DNA of 43,920 nt, taken from the NCBI GenBank assembly GCA_003563855.1, contig PWTM01000131.1, positions 1 through 43,920 of the forward strand. Reading direction: 5' to 3'. Within the stretch, counting starts at the first letter, position 1. The number at the start of each line of letters is the position of its first letter. Shown here piece by piece: positions 9,242-18,020 of this stretch. The position numbers and the translations under genes are program-made. This DNA comes from PVC group bacterium (lineage in GTDB: Bacteria; Verrucomicrobiota; Kiritimatiellia; PWTM01). Below the pieces are notes generated by a model. It saw only the letters and a program-made list of their open reading frames with translations, was not told the DNA's origin and made no database searches.

Positions 9242-10702
9242 ATGCCCCACGGAACAAGACCAAGCCGGGTCCTTCATATCCTGCTGTCCCTGGCGACCGC
9301 TTCCTGCGCGGCCTGCATGGCTCGGGCGGGAGACGCCGAGGCCACGGAGACCCGGACCCCGGGAGGTGCGCCCGTGATCGAGGAAAGCATCGTCCTCGAC
9401 CGGATCTGGTCCGCGGTCCGGGTGCGGTTCTCGCTCTTGACCGAGGGCGAGCGTCAGTACGTGGCGTACTTCAACGCGGATCGCCGCATGGTCGTCGGCA
9501 TGCGAAATCTCGGGGACCCCGAATTCGTGAAGACGGTCCTTCCATCGCTCTCGGACGCTCCCCCGACACGCGGCACGCGCAGCACGATCCAGGGATGGGA
9601 CTCCCACAACTACATCACGATGGCGCTGGATGCGGAGGGACACCTGCACCTGGCGGGGAACATGCATGCCAATCCGCTGACCTACTTCCGATCCCGGGAT
9701 CCGCACGACGTAACGACGCTGGAGCCCGTGGAGTCCATGGTGGGTCGCTTGGAGAATCGGGTGACCTATCCGCGTTTCATGAACGCGCCGGATGGGCGTC
9801 TCGTCTTCCTCTACCGTCACGGAGGCAGCGGCAACGGGGACGAAATCCTCAACGTCTATGACGAAGCGACCCGGACATGGCGGCGGCTGAGGGATCAACC
9901 GCTGTTGGCCGGCGAGGGACAACGGAACGCCTACCCGAACGGGCCGAGGCTCGGCCCCGACGGGTGGCATCATCTGCTCTGGGTATGGCGCCGGACCCCG
10001 GCCGCCGAAACCTGTCACGACCTGTCCTACGCGCGCAGCCGTGACCTTGTGAACTGGGAGAATGCGGCCGGCGAGGCCTTGGAACTGCCCATCACGATCT
10101 CCAGTCCGGGAACGATCGTGGACCCCATCCCCGTGAATGGAGGCATCATCAATGGTTGTCAGAGGTTCGGGTTCGATCGCCGGAACCGGGTGCTGGTCAC
10201 CTATCACAAGCATGACGAACGGGGCCACACCCAGGCCTATGTCGCCCGCTTCGACGACGGCCGGTGGCAGACCCGACCGGTCTCCGACTGGGAGGGGGAG
10301 CATGTCTTCCGCGGGGGTGGATCCGGGCCCTCGACGTTCGGGACCTCGTTGTGGCTGGGCACGATCGAACCGTACAGCGATGGAAAGCTGGCTCTGCCGT
10401 ATCGACATTGGATCCACGGGCGCGGCGTGCTGGTGGTGGACGAAGAGACCCTGGCGCCGCTCGGGAGCGCCGCCGCACCGCGCCGTCCGCCCCGCTTCCC
10501 GCCGGAACTGACGCGGGTGCAGTCCGACTTCCCGGGGATGCAGGTCCGCTGGACGGAAGACGAGGGCCGTTCCCCGAAAGCCGGGAGCCGCTACGTGCTG
10601 CGCTGGGAATCGCTGGGGACCCATCGCGACCGGCCACGGTCCGGTCCGTTGCCGGAAAACTCCGAGCTGGTGCTATACCGGATCGGAGATGTCGTGGAGT
10701 AG
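9242..10702 (+). CDS. BNR-4 repeat-containing secreted protein
   Basis: Signal peptide; WDSHNYITMALDAEGHLHLAGNMHANPLTYFRSRDP and YPRFMNAPDGRLVFLYRHGGSGNGDEILNVYDEATRTW are typical of BNR_4 repeat proteins. Confidence 0.75.
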   Translation: MPHGTRPSRVLHILLSLATASCAACMARAGDAEATETRTPGGAPVIEESIVLDRIWSAVRVRFSLLTEGERQYVAYFNADRRMVVGMRNLGDPEFVKTVLPSLSDAPPTRGTRSTIQGWDSHNYITMALDAEGHLHLAGNMHANPLTYFRSRDPHDVTTLEPVESMVGRLENRVTYPRFMNAPDGRLVFLYRHGGSGNGDEILNVYDEATRTWRRLRDQPLLAGEGQRNAYPNGPRLGPDGWHHLLWVWRRTPAAETCHDLSYARSRDLVNWENAAGEALELPITISSPGTIVDPIPVNGGIINGCQRFGFDRRNRVLVTYHKHDERGHTQAYVARFDDGRWQTRPVSDWEGEHVFRGGGSGPSTFGTSLWLGTIEPYSDGKLALPYRHWIHGRGVLVVDEETLAPLGSAAAPRRPPRFPPELTRVQSDFPGMQVRWTEDEGRSPKAGSRYVLRWESLGTHRDRPRSGPLPENSELVLYRIGDVVE

Positions 10703-10745
10703 GCGGGTGTCGGGTTTAGGGTGTCGCGTGTTAAATGAGTGCTAC

Positions 10746-12326
10746 TTACAAGGGCAATCCCTGGCGCGTGACGATGGGAACGTAACCGATCTCCAATCCC
10801 CCGGGTGGCGTGACGATCAGCGCCGGGTCGATTTCGGCCAGCACGCCGACGGACGGCGGCGCCAGGTATTCCTTGTCCTTCGTCCAGTGTCGGTGAATCT
10901 TCTCGACCTTGAGCTGCATTTCCTCACGTTCCGCGTCGGTCATGCCGGCATTCAGCATCGACGGCTGATCGGCGAAACGATACCAATAATAGGTGATCTC
11001 ACTGCCGTCGCCAGGGCAGGCCTTGAACGGCCCGGCGACGGGCCCCGGCGTCTTCCAGCAGGACGCAGGGTCGTCGGGCGTGACGTAGGGTTCGGGTGGG
11101 GGTTCGTCGGGAACGGGAAACGAATACCCGGGCAGGCCCGTCTCCGGCGGGACCTCCTCCGGCGCTACGGCTATCCAACTGCCGCGCTCCCCCAGGTCCG
11201 GAACAAATGTGAAGAACTCCGGAACCCTCATCAGCTCGATGCCGTTCTTGCGGACGGTCTTGACGAGATCGCTCACCGGTTTGTATGCCAGGCTGTAGGG
11301 ATCGGGCAGGGTAGGGACGATATAATCGCGCGCGACGAGAGGTTTGCGCTTGAACCGATCCACCTCAGGCTCCCATTGGCCCCATTCGATGCCGCGCGAA
11401 TCATCGAAACGATGTTTAAACGCGCCGTCGTCGTCGATCCTTGTGTCGGAGGCCGCGCCACCCTCGAACCACGCTTTGGCGCGGTCCCAAAGGGCGCTTC
11501 TTCTATAGGCCGTGACCTGATGCAGCACCACCTCGCGGCCGCCTTGACCGGACCTGGGGAAGTACGTCGGCGCCAGGCGCGCGTACAACGTGCCGTCCTT
11601 CGCGGTTCCCTGCGCCCAGGGGATGTACTGGGTTTCCATGGAGTGCGTGCGATTCTGCTTGGCGGGCCGGGAGTCCAGGAACAGGCCGGCGGTCCGTGGT
11701 TGATCGACGGAAAACTTGGCGAAGAAATAGGGAAGCACGAAATTGGCCGGGCCTTTGAAGTTGGCGGTGTTCAGGAACAGCGTCCAGCATTGATCCCCGG
11801 TGGGGACCGGATGTCCGTCCGTCACGTCCTTGGCCCGGGCAAGGGGAAGCGGAAGATACCCGTAGCCCACCAGCTCGCCGCAGGCCCCCTGCTTGACGTT
11901 CAATGCATCCGGCGGCCAGAGCAGGTTGGGACTGAGTTGCGCCGAACCGTATTGGCCTTTGGGATGGTTCCAGTCGTTGCCTTTGCCCGCACCCGGGCCG
12001 TTCGACCAGGCGCAGAAACCCAACGCCACGGCGCCTACCGTGAATTTCGGGGTGAGCGTTGGAAAACGCGTGCCGCGCCACCATCCCAGACCTCCCTCGA
12101 TGGTGTTGTAGAACCACACGCCGTCGATGTTCGGATTCTCGCTGTCCGGGTACATCCAGGTTCCGAAGAGCCCGGATTGGAACGCGTGTCCGGGATAGAC
12201 GTCCAGCATCGGCCATGCGGACGAATACATGGAGAACCCCGCGTTGTAGCTTCCGTCGCCTTGCTCGATGCCCAACCGCGCATACCCGCAAGCGTGGTAG
12301 CGTCTATCGACCGTCGCGCCGCTCAT
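10746..12326 (-). CDS. Uncharacterised protein, about 526 aa
   Basis: Long minus-strand ORF (10746..12353) with balanced amino-acid usage: MSGATVDRRYHACGYARLGIEQGDGSYNAGFSMYSSAWPMLDVYPGHAF...; no family recognised. Confidence 0.6.
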   Translation of the reverse strand: MSGATVDRRYHACGYARLGIEQGDGSYNAGFSMYSSAWPMLDVYPGHAFQSGLFGTWMYPDSENPNIDGVWFYNTIEGGLGWWRGTRFPTLTPKFTVGAVALGFCAWSNGPGAGKGNDWNHPKGQYGSAQLSPNLLWPPDALNVKQGACGELVGYGYLPLPLARAKDVTDGHPVPTGDQCWTLFLNTANFKGPANFVLPYFFAKFSVDQPRTAGLFLDSRPAKQNRTHSMETQYIPWAQGTAKDGTLYARLAPTYFPRSGQGGREVVLHQVTAYRRSALWDRAKAWFEGGAASDTRIDDDGAFKHRFDDSRGIEWGQWEPEVDRFKRKPLVARDYIVPTLPDPYSLAYKPVSDLVKTVRKNGIELMRVPEFFTFVPDLGERGSWIAVAPEEVPPETGLPGYSFPVPDEPPPEPYVTPDDPASCWKTPGPVAGPFKACPGDGSEITYYWYRFADQPSMLNAGMTDAEREEMQLKVEKIHRHWTKDKEYLAPPSVGVLAEIDPALIVTPPGGLEIGYVPIVTRQGLPL

Positions 12327-12635
12327 ACGTGTTCCTTTCCGTTGATGAAACAATCTCTTCTAAACGGCATTATTGAGGGAATTCAGAATAATTCAAATCA
12401 ATCTTCGGTTCCGCCGCCTGACGGTCAGCGGTCGTCGTCTCGATGGGGCCTGCATGCGCGAAGTCTCCTTATCAGGCGACCGAACGCCTGGCCGGCTTTG
12501 TCGCCCATTCGATCCTTGTGGCGATCGAAGTACTCGACGCCCGGGGGGTTGAAAAGATCGCGGAACCATGCCACGCTACGATCTGCATTCCGCATGAACC
12601 GACGCCCGAAACGCGCACACCGAAAGACCGCCTCC

Positions 12636-12857
12636 ATGCCCTCCCCGCATCTCCTCCGGTCTCCGCAACCCGTCACCGCGCCCACCGCGGAACGGAGAAA
12701 GGCCTACGCCTCGCAGTGGGACGCCCGCCGCCTCCCCGTGGATCGCGGATTGGAGACGTTGTTCTACCAGTACTCGCGCTACCTGATGCTGAGCTGTTCA
12801 CGCCCAGGCGAGGGCGCGGAGGCGATCCTGACGGCGGAAGACTTCAAGACAGATTGA
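12636..12857 (+). pseudogene. Internally deleted GH95 remnant
   Basis: MPSPHLLRSPQPVTAPTAERRKAYASQWDARRLPVDRGLETLFYQYSRYLMLSCSRPGEGA matches the N-terminus (MPPHPLLWSRNPVVAPTA) and then an internal segment (PTAERRQAYAEAWENDGVPRDRELEALLYRYARYLMLASSRPGEGA) of the intact GH95 at 14375..16945. Confidence 0.7.
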
Positions 12858-12874
12858 ATGGAACGGGGGAACAA

Positions 12875-13918
12875 ATGGAGCTTGAGTACAGGCCTGATTT
12901 TGACGCCGTGCGGACACGGTGGGCGCGGTTCTGGCGGGGAGAAAGCGACCGGCCGCTTTTTCATGCCATGCGGCCGAAGGGCGAGGTGTCGCCGGTTCCG
13001 AAACCGCGCCCCTACGACCTCGCGTTCGGCGAGATCGACCCGGTGATTGACCAGGCGCTGGGATGGGCGGCCTCGCACGAGTTCCTGGCCGATGCCATCC
13101 CGTACTTCACGATCACGTTCGCGCCGGACCACTTCGCCGCGCTGCTCGGCGCCGAGATCATGCGGGGCGAGTCGGGCACAACGAACTGGGTGAAGCCTTG
13201 CCTGTCCGGCCTGGAGGATGCCGAGATCGCCTTCCGGCGCGAGGGGCGGTGGTGGCGGCGAACCGTGGAGTGCATCGAACGATTCCGCGCGCGCGCTGAC
13301 GGGAAGCTGATCGTCACCGGCACGCATCTGCAGGGCAGCCTCGATGCGCTGGCCGCCTTGTACGGCACGCAGAACCTGCTGGCGGACCTGGCCGAGGCCC
13401 CGGAGCAGGTGCATACCGCATTGGAGCAAATAGACCGGGCGCAGGCGGAGGTCCGCCAGGCACTCGCGGACGTCCTCGACATCGCGACCTGGGGCAGCCT
13501 GAATCGTTTCGGTATGTACTGCGCGGGGATCCTCGATGTGCCGCAGTGCGACCTCTCGTGCATGATCGGCCCCGGCATGTTCGACGCCTTCGAGCTCCCG
13601 TACCTGCGCAACGAAATCGCCGGCATGGATGCCAGCATCTACCACCTGGACGGACCGGACGCCCTTCGGCATCTCGAGAGCCTGTGCGGGATCGAGCGGC
13701 TGGACATGATTCAATGGATGCCCGGCGAAGGGTACTACGACGACGACTGGAGCGCGTTGAACGCGCGAATCGATGCCCTGGGCAAGGGCCAGATATTCCA
13801 GCCGTTCTATAAGCTGTCCGCGGATGACATCCGCCGCCGCTGGGAAACCTATCGTTCCCGCAAGCTCTTCTTCCACGTGGCGCCCGGACAGATCGAGGAA
13901 CTTTCTTCGGATGTGTGA
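12875..13918 (+). CDS. Uroporphyrinogen decarboxylase (URO-D)-like protein, possible methyltransferase-type
   Basis: MELEYRPDFDAVRTRWARFWRGESDRPLFH...GSLDALAALYGTQNLLADLAEAPEQVHTALEQI...IYHLDGPDALRHLESLCGIERLDMIQWMPG. Confidence 0.7.
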   Translation: MELEYRPDFDAVRTRWARFWRGESDRPLFHAMRPKGEVSPVPKPRPYDLAFGEIDPVIDQALGWAASHEFLADAIPYFTITFAPDHFAALLGAEIMRGESGTTNWVKPCLSGLEDAEIAFRREGRWWRRTVECIERFRARADGKLIVTGTHLQGSLDALAALYGTQNLLADLAEAPEQVHTALEQIDRAQAEVRQALADVLDIATWGSLNRFGMYCAGILDVPQCDLSCMIGPGMFDAFELPYLRNEIAGMDASIYHLDGPDALRHLESLCGIERLDMIQWMPGEGYYDDDWSALNARIDALGKGQIFQPFYKLSADDIRRRWETYRSRKLFFHVAPGQIEELSSDV

Positions 13919-13932
13919 CGTCCCGGTTGAGG

Positions 13933-14051
13933 GTGTCGGGAGTCGGGAGTCGCGTGTCGCGTGTCGCGTGTCGCGTGGCGCGTGGCGCGTGTCGGGTGGC
14001 GGGTATCGGGCGTCGCGTGGCGGATGGCGGATGGCGGGTGTCGGGCGTCTG
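13933..14051 (+). repeat. Heptamer array, GTGTCGG family (17 units)
   Basis: Phased units with no indels: gtgtcgg gagtcgg gagtcgc gtgtcgc x3 gtggcgc x2 gtgtcgg gtggcgg gtatcgg gcgtcgc gtggcgg atggcgg x2 gtgtcgg gcgtctg. Confidence 0.9.
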
Positions 14052-14067
14052 TAGGAGAGGATAGACG

Positions 14068-14277
14068 ATGAGTCGAAATCGAGTTGAGGATTTCGGTCCC
14101 CATCAGGATGCACGGCAGCTCTTCGATCACGTCACGTTGATGGGCGACTACGACACGCCACACCCGACACGCTCCTCACAAGCTCAGGAGACGGGTAGTT
14201 CTTATGGAACACCTGCGCGATGTGACCAAGACCTGCTCACCGACGAGGATATTGAGCAACTCTTGCGGATCAATTGA
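14068..14277 (+). pseudogene. Small ORF, possible deleted remnant of a four-helix bundle/IVP-like protein
   Basis: MSRNRVEDFGPHQDARQLFDHVTLMGDYD...DQDLLTDEDIEQLLRIN; the VEDF..QDARQL start resembles IVP-type proteins, but the body is missing and includes repeat-like sequence (DTPHPTR). Confidence 0.3.
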
Positions 14278-14280
14278 CCC

Positions 14281-14371
14281 ACACGCGACACCCGACACGC
14301 CAAACCCGACACCCGACACCCCAAACCCGACACGCCAAACCCGACACCCGACACCCGAAACCCGAAAGGCC
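14281..14371 (-). repeat. Heptamer array, reverse complement of the GTGTCGG family (13 units)
   Basis: acacgcg acacccg acacgcc aaacccg acacccg acacccc aaacccg acacgcc aaacccg acacccg acacccg aaacccg aaaggcc; ends 3 nt before the GH95 ATG. Confidence 0.9.
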
Positions 14372-14374
14372 GCC

Positions 14375-16945
14375 ATGCCCCCCCACCCTCTTCTCTGGTC
14401 CCGGAACCCTGTTGTCGCGCCGACGGCCGACGACCCGGCGTCGCGCCGGGCGTTCTTCCGCACCTGGGAGTCGTCGGTGTACCCCATCGGCAACGGCCGC
14501 CTCGGTGGGACCGTCTTCGGGGAACCGCGCCGCGAGCGCATCCAGTTCAACGAGGACTCGCTCTGGGTGGGCAACGAGGATTGCACCGGGGGGTACCAGC
14601 CTTTCGGCGACGTGTTCGTCGATTTCCCGCACGGAGAGTTTTCGGAGTACCGCCGCGAGCTGGACCTCGCGCGCGCGGTACAGACGGTCGCCTACACGTC
14701 GGACGGCATCCGCTACCGGCGCGTGTTCTTCGTCAGCCATCCGGCGCAGGTCCTGGTCTGCCGCATCAGCGCGGATCGTCCCGGCGCTTTGCGCGGCCGT
14801 ATCGCGATGGGCAACGAGCACGAGATTCCAGTCCGGGCCGAGGGTGCCGACACGCTGGTGATGCAGGGCGATACCGCGAACTTCTGGTTCTGGCGAAAGC
14901 AACTGGCGGAGCCGCAACGACTGATGGGGGATCGCGCCTACGCTTCCGACAAGATTATTGACCTTACACTCGAAGCCCGCGTCCGCGTGCTCCATGAGGG
15001 CGGCGCCTTGGCCGCGCAGGATGACATGCTGGTCTTCGACGGATGCGATACCGTGACTCTGCTGCTGGCGGCCGACACGGACTACCTGGCCGATCGCGCC
15101 CGGGGCTGGCGCGGCGAACACCCGCACGCGCGCCTCTGCGCCTGGATCGACGCGGCGGCGGCGCGTCCCTTCGCGACGCTGCTCGCGGAGCACGTCGCCG
15201 ACTACCGGTCGTTCGCCGACCGGCTGACGATCGACCTCGGGGCTACCCCGGACGAGGCGGCCGCGCGCCCCACGGCGGAGCGCCGGCAGGCTTACGCGGA
15301 GGCCTGGGAGAACGACGGCGTGCCGCGGGACCGCGAGCTCGAGGCGCTGCTCTACCGGTATGCGCGCTACCTGATGCTCGCGTCTTCGCGCCCCGGCGAG
15401 GGCGCGCTGCCGGCGAACCTGCAGGGCCTCTGGCTCATCAACCGGCATCCCCCGTGGCGCTGCGATTACCACACCGACATCAACGTCCAGATGAATTACT
15501 GGTTCGTCGACGCCGCCAACCTCGCCGAGTGCTTCCAGCCCCTGGCCGAGTGGATCGACTCCATCCGCGAAGTGCGCAAGGAGGAGACCCGCCGGGTCCT
15601 GAACGTGTCGCGCGGCTGGCTGATGCGTTCGGAGAACGGAATCTTCGGCGGCTCCACCTGGCACTTTCAGAAGGGCGACTCGGCCTGGCTCTGCCAGAAC
15701 CTCTGGGACCATTACGCCTTCACGCAGGACCGGGCCTACCTGGAGCGCTATGCCTACCCGGTGATGAGGGAAATCTGCGAGTTCTGGCTCGACCACCTCA
15801 AGGCGCTGCCCGACGGCACGCTCGTAGCGCCCATGGGGCGTTCGCCCGAGCACGGCCCCGTGGACGTGGACGGCGTCACCTACGACCAGGCGCTGTGCTG
15901 GGACCTGTTCACCAACACGATCGAGGCCGCGGAGGCGCTCGGTATCGACGCCGCTTTCCGGGACGAGCTCGCGGAGCGGCGGTCGCGACTGCTCGGACCC
16001 CGGATCGGCCGCTGGGGCCAGCTCCAGGAGTGGATGGAGGATATCGACGATCCGGCGGACGACCACCGGCATATCAACCACCTGATCGGGGTTTACCCGG
16101 GCCGCCAGATCCACCCCCTGACGACCCCCGAATGGGCAGCGGCTGCGCGGGTCGGTCTCGAGGCACGGCGCGACCACGGCCAGGGCCATCCCGCCTGGAG
16201 CCGGGTCTGGAAGGCCTGCCTCTTCGCCCGCCTGCTCGACGGCGAAGCCGCGCACCGCGAACTGGCGCAGACCCTGGCAACCCACGTGCACGGCAACCTG
16301 TGGGCCGTTCATCCGCCATTCCAGATCGACGCCAACTTCGGCTACGCCGCCGCCGTCCACGAGATGCTGGTGCAAAGCCATCTGCAAATGCGGAATGCGG
16401 AATGCGGAATGCGGAACGGGGCGAAGGCGGAAGGCGGAACGCGGAAGGCCGAACAGGGCGAAGGCCTATCTCTTGAGGCGGATCGGCGAGGGGAGGAACC
16501 CCGAATGTGGAATGCGGAATGCGGAATGCGGAACGGGGCGAAGGCGGAAGGCGGAACGCGGAAGGCCGAACAGGGCGAAGGCCTATCTCTTGAGGCGGAT
16601 CGGCGAGGAAAGGAGCCCAGAATGCGGAACGGCAGAGGGGGCGACAGAGCTTCGACGTCCATCATTCCGCATTCCGCATTCCGCATTCCGCATTTACTAC
16701 ACGTCCTCCCCGCCCTGCCGTCGGCCTGGCCGGAAGGGCGGGTGCACGGGCTGCGGGCGCGGGGCGGCTTCGAGCTGGACGTGGAGTGGAAGGAGTGCGC
16801 GCTGACGCGGGCCCGGCTACGGAATCGGCTGGACGCCGCGAATGCCTGCGTGGTCCGATACGGGGCCGGGACGAAATCCCTACGCCTCGCCGCTGGCGCG
16901 GAGATCGAGCTGACAGCGGGCGATATCCCTTCGAGCCCGGAGTGA
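14375..16945 (+). CDS. Glycoside hydrolase family 95-like (alpha-L-fucosidase/alpha-galactosidase type), with in-frame repeat insertion
   Basis: Motifs YPIGNGRLGGTVFGEPRRERIQFNEDSLW, LPANLQGLW, CDYHTDINVQMNYWFVDAANLAECFQPL, DANFGYAAAVHEMLVQSH, LLHVLPALPSAWPEGRVHGLRARGGFELDVEWK. Confidence 0.9.
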   Translation: MPPHPLLWSRNPVVAPTADDPASRRAFFRTWESSVYPIGNGRLGGTVFGEPRRERIQFNEDSLWVGNEDCTGGYQPFGDVFVDFPHGEFSEYRRELDLARAVQTVAYTSDGIRYRRVFFVSHPAQVLVCRISADRPGALRGRIAMGNEHEIPVRAEGADTLVMQGDTANFWFWRKQLAEPQRLMGDRAYASDKIIDLTLEARVRVLHEGGALAAQDDMLVFDGCDTVTLLLAADTDYLADRARGWRGEHPHARLCAWIDAAAARPFATLLAEHVADYRSFADRLTIDLGATPDEAAARPTAERRQAYAEAWENDGVPRDRELEALLYRYARYLMLASSRPGEGALPANLQGLWLINRHPPWRCDYHTDINVQMNYWFVDAANLAECFQPLAEWIDSIREVRKEETRRVLNVSRGWLMRSENGIFGGSTWHFQKGDSAWLCQNLWDHYAFTQDRAYLERYAYPVMREICEFWLDHLKALPDGTLVAPMGRSPEHGPVDVDGVTYDQALCWDLFTNTIEAAEALGIDAAFRDELAERRSRLLGPRIGRWGQLQEWMEDIDDPADDHRHINHLIGVYPGRQIHPLTTPEWAAAARVGLEARRDHGQGHPAWSRVWKACLFARLLDGEAAHRELAQTLATHVHGNLWAVHPPFQIDANFGYAAAVHEMLVQSHLQMRNAECGMRNGAKAEGGTRKAEQGEGLSLEADRRGEEPRMWNAECGMRNGAKAEGGTRKAEQGEGLSLEADRRGKEPRMRNGRGGDRASTSIIPHSAFRIPHLLHVLPALPSAWPEGRVHGLRARGGFELDVEWKECALTRARLRNRLDAANACVVRYGAGTKSLRLAAGAEIELTAGDIPSSPE
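16382..16693 (+). repeat. In-frame repeat insertion within GH95: GCGGAAT heptads, 117-bp direct duplication, terminal inverted heptads
   Basis: aatgcgg x4 from 16387; near-identical 117-bp units with equivalent points at 16411 and 16528; attccgc x4 at 16664..16691 in opposite orientation; peptide (M[RW]NAECGMRNGAKAEGGTRKAEQGEGLSLEADRRG[EK]EPR)x2 ... IPHSAFRIPH. Confidence 0.9.
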
Positions 16946-16965
16946 CGGAACCCCAGGGAGTCCCC

Positions 16966-17973
16966 ATGCAATACCGGAACGTCGAGCTGCACAACGTATG
17001 CGATGTGATCGAGGACGACGGGAAGCCGGGCGTCGGCCTGCTGCGGCTGCCGCGCGGAATCCTGGACGCCATCAATCCCGGCGCGCGCGACCGGGCACGG
17101 ATGGGCGCGAATTGCGAGATCCGCGGCCTGCTGGCGGAAGGCGCCGAGGCCCGGGTGAAGCTCCAGGTGCTGGACAGCAACACGACGCCGCCCGTGGTGA
17201 CGGTCTACCACGGATGCTTCTGCGGCCAATCGGTGGCGCTGGGGAAGGCGCCCGCGGAGATCGTCATCCAGCCCCCGGCGACGCTTTCCGCCCTTCAGGC
17301 CATCGCCCGCAAGGACGGCCACCCCTTCGACCCCCGCCTGGTCCGCGTACGGTTGCCGTCCATCCACACGACCCGGATTCTCGCGATCGAGGGCGGGCTG
17401 ACGCCCCCCACCCCGGGAACCACGCCCTCGAAGGTCATGCTCTGCTACGGCTCATCCATCACGCACGGCGCCTGCGCCATCCCGCCGGAGGGCACCTACG
17501 TCGCGCAGTGCGCCTCGCGGCTCGGCTGCGATGTCCTGAACCTGGGATTCGGCGGATCCGCCCACATGGACCGCGCGATTGCCGAACACATCGCGGCGCG
17601 GAAGGACTGGGACTTCGCGACCTTCGAGATGGGCATCAACGTGCGCGACTGGCCCCGCGAGAAGTTTCGCGAGGCCGTGGAGACCTTCGTGCGCACGGCG
17701 GCCGCGGCACATCCGGACAAGTTCATCTTCTGCATCGACCTCTTCACGAATGACGCCGACTTCCAGGCGCAGCCGACGCGAGGCGTGGGCTTCCGCGAGG
17801 TCGTGGCCGACCTCGCCGGATCGTTCGCCTCCGGCAAGGTCGTCCACGTGGACGGCCGCAAGATCCTGACCGATCCGACCGGCTTGCGCACCGACCTGGT
17901 GCATCCGAGCGACCTCGGCATGCAGGAGATGGGCGCCAACCTGGCCGCATTCATCGCGCGGCGGCTGGGGTGA
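16966..17973 (+). CDS. SGNH/GDSL hydrolase family protein
   Basis: VMLCYGSSITHGACAIPPEGTYVAQCASRLGCDVLNLGFGGSAHMD...DLVHPSDLGMQEMGANLA. Confidence 0.85.
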   Translation: MQYRNVELHNVCDVIEDDGKPGVGLLRLPRGILDAINPGARDRARMGANCEIRGLLAEGAEARVKLQVLDSNTTPPVVTVYHGCFCGQSVALGKAPAEIVIQPPATLSALQAIARKDGHPFDPRLVRVRLPSIHTTRILAIEGGLTPPTPGTTPSKVMLCYGSSITHGACAIPPEGTYVAQCASRLGCDVLNLGFGGSAHMDRAIAEHIAARKDWDFATFEMGINVRDWPREKFREAVETFVRTAAAAHPDKFIFCIDLFTNDADFQAQPTRGVGFREVVADLAGSFASGKVVHVDGRKILTDPTGLRTDLVHPSDLGMQEMGANLAAFIARRLG

Positions 17974-18020
17974 AGGACGCGCGGGGGGCACGGGGAAGAA
18001 CGACGAACGGGGAATACCGG

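Noticed and set aside
12425-12600. Minus-strand ORF with peptide NADRSVAWFRDLFNPPGVEYFDRHKDRMGDKAGQAFGRLIRRLR
   Set aside because: Looks more protein-like than a random shadow and may be a gene fragment, but no family was recognised and no start/stop context supports it, so it was not called.
10689-12635. Long + ORF antisense to the uncharacterised gene
   Set aside because: Only its last ~74 codons (the GH95 remnant) show homology; the remainder is antisense shadow.
13933-14371. CRISPR array
   Set aside because: Units are 7 bp with no spacers and no cas genes; incompatible with CRISPR.
14281-14374. N-terminal extension of GH95 from the upstream ATG at 14204
   Set aside because: It would translate the heptad array (PTPDTRH-type peptides); the GH95 homology starts at the ATG at 14375.
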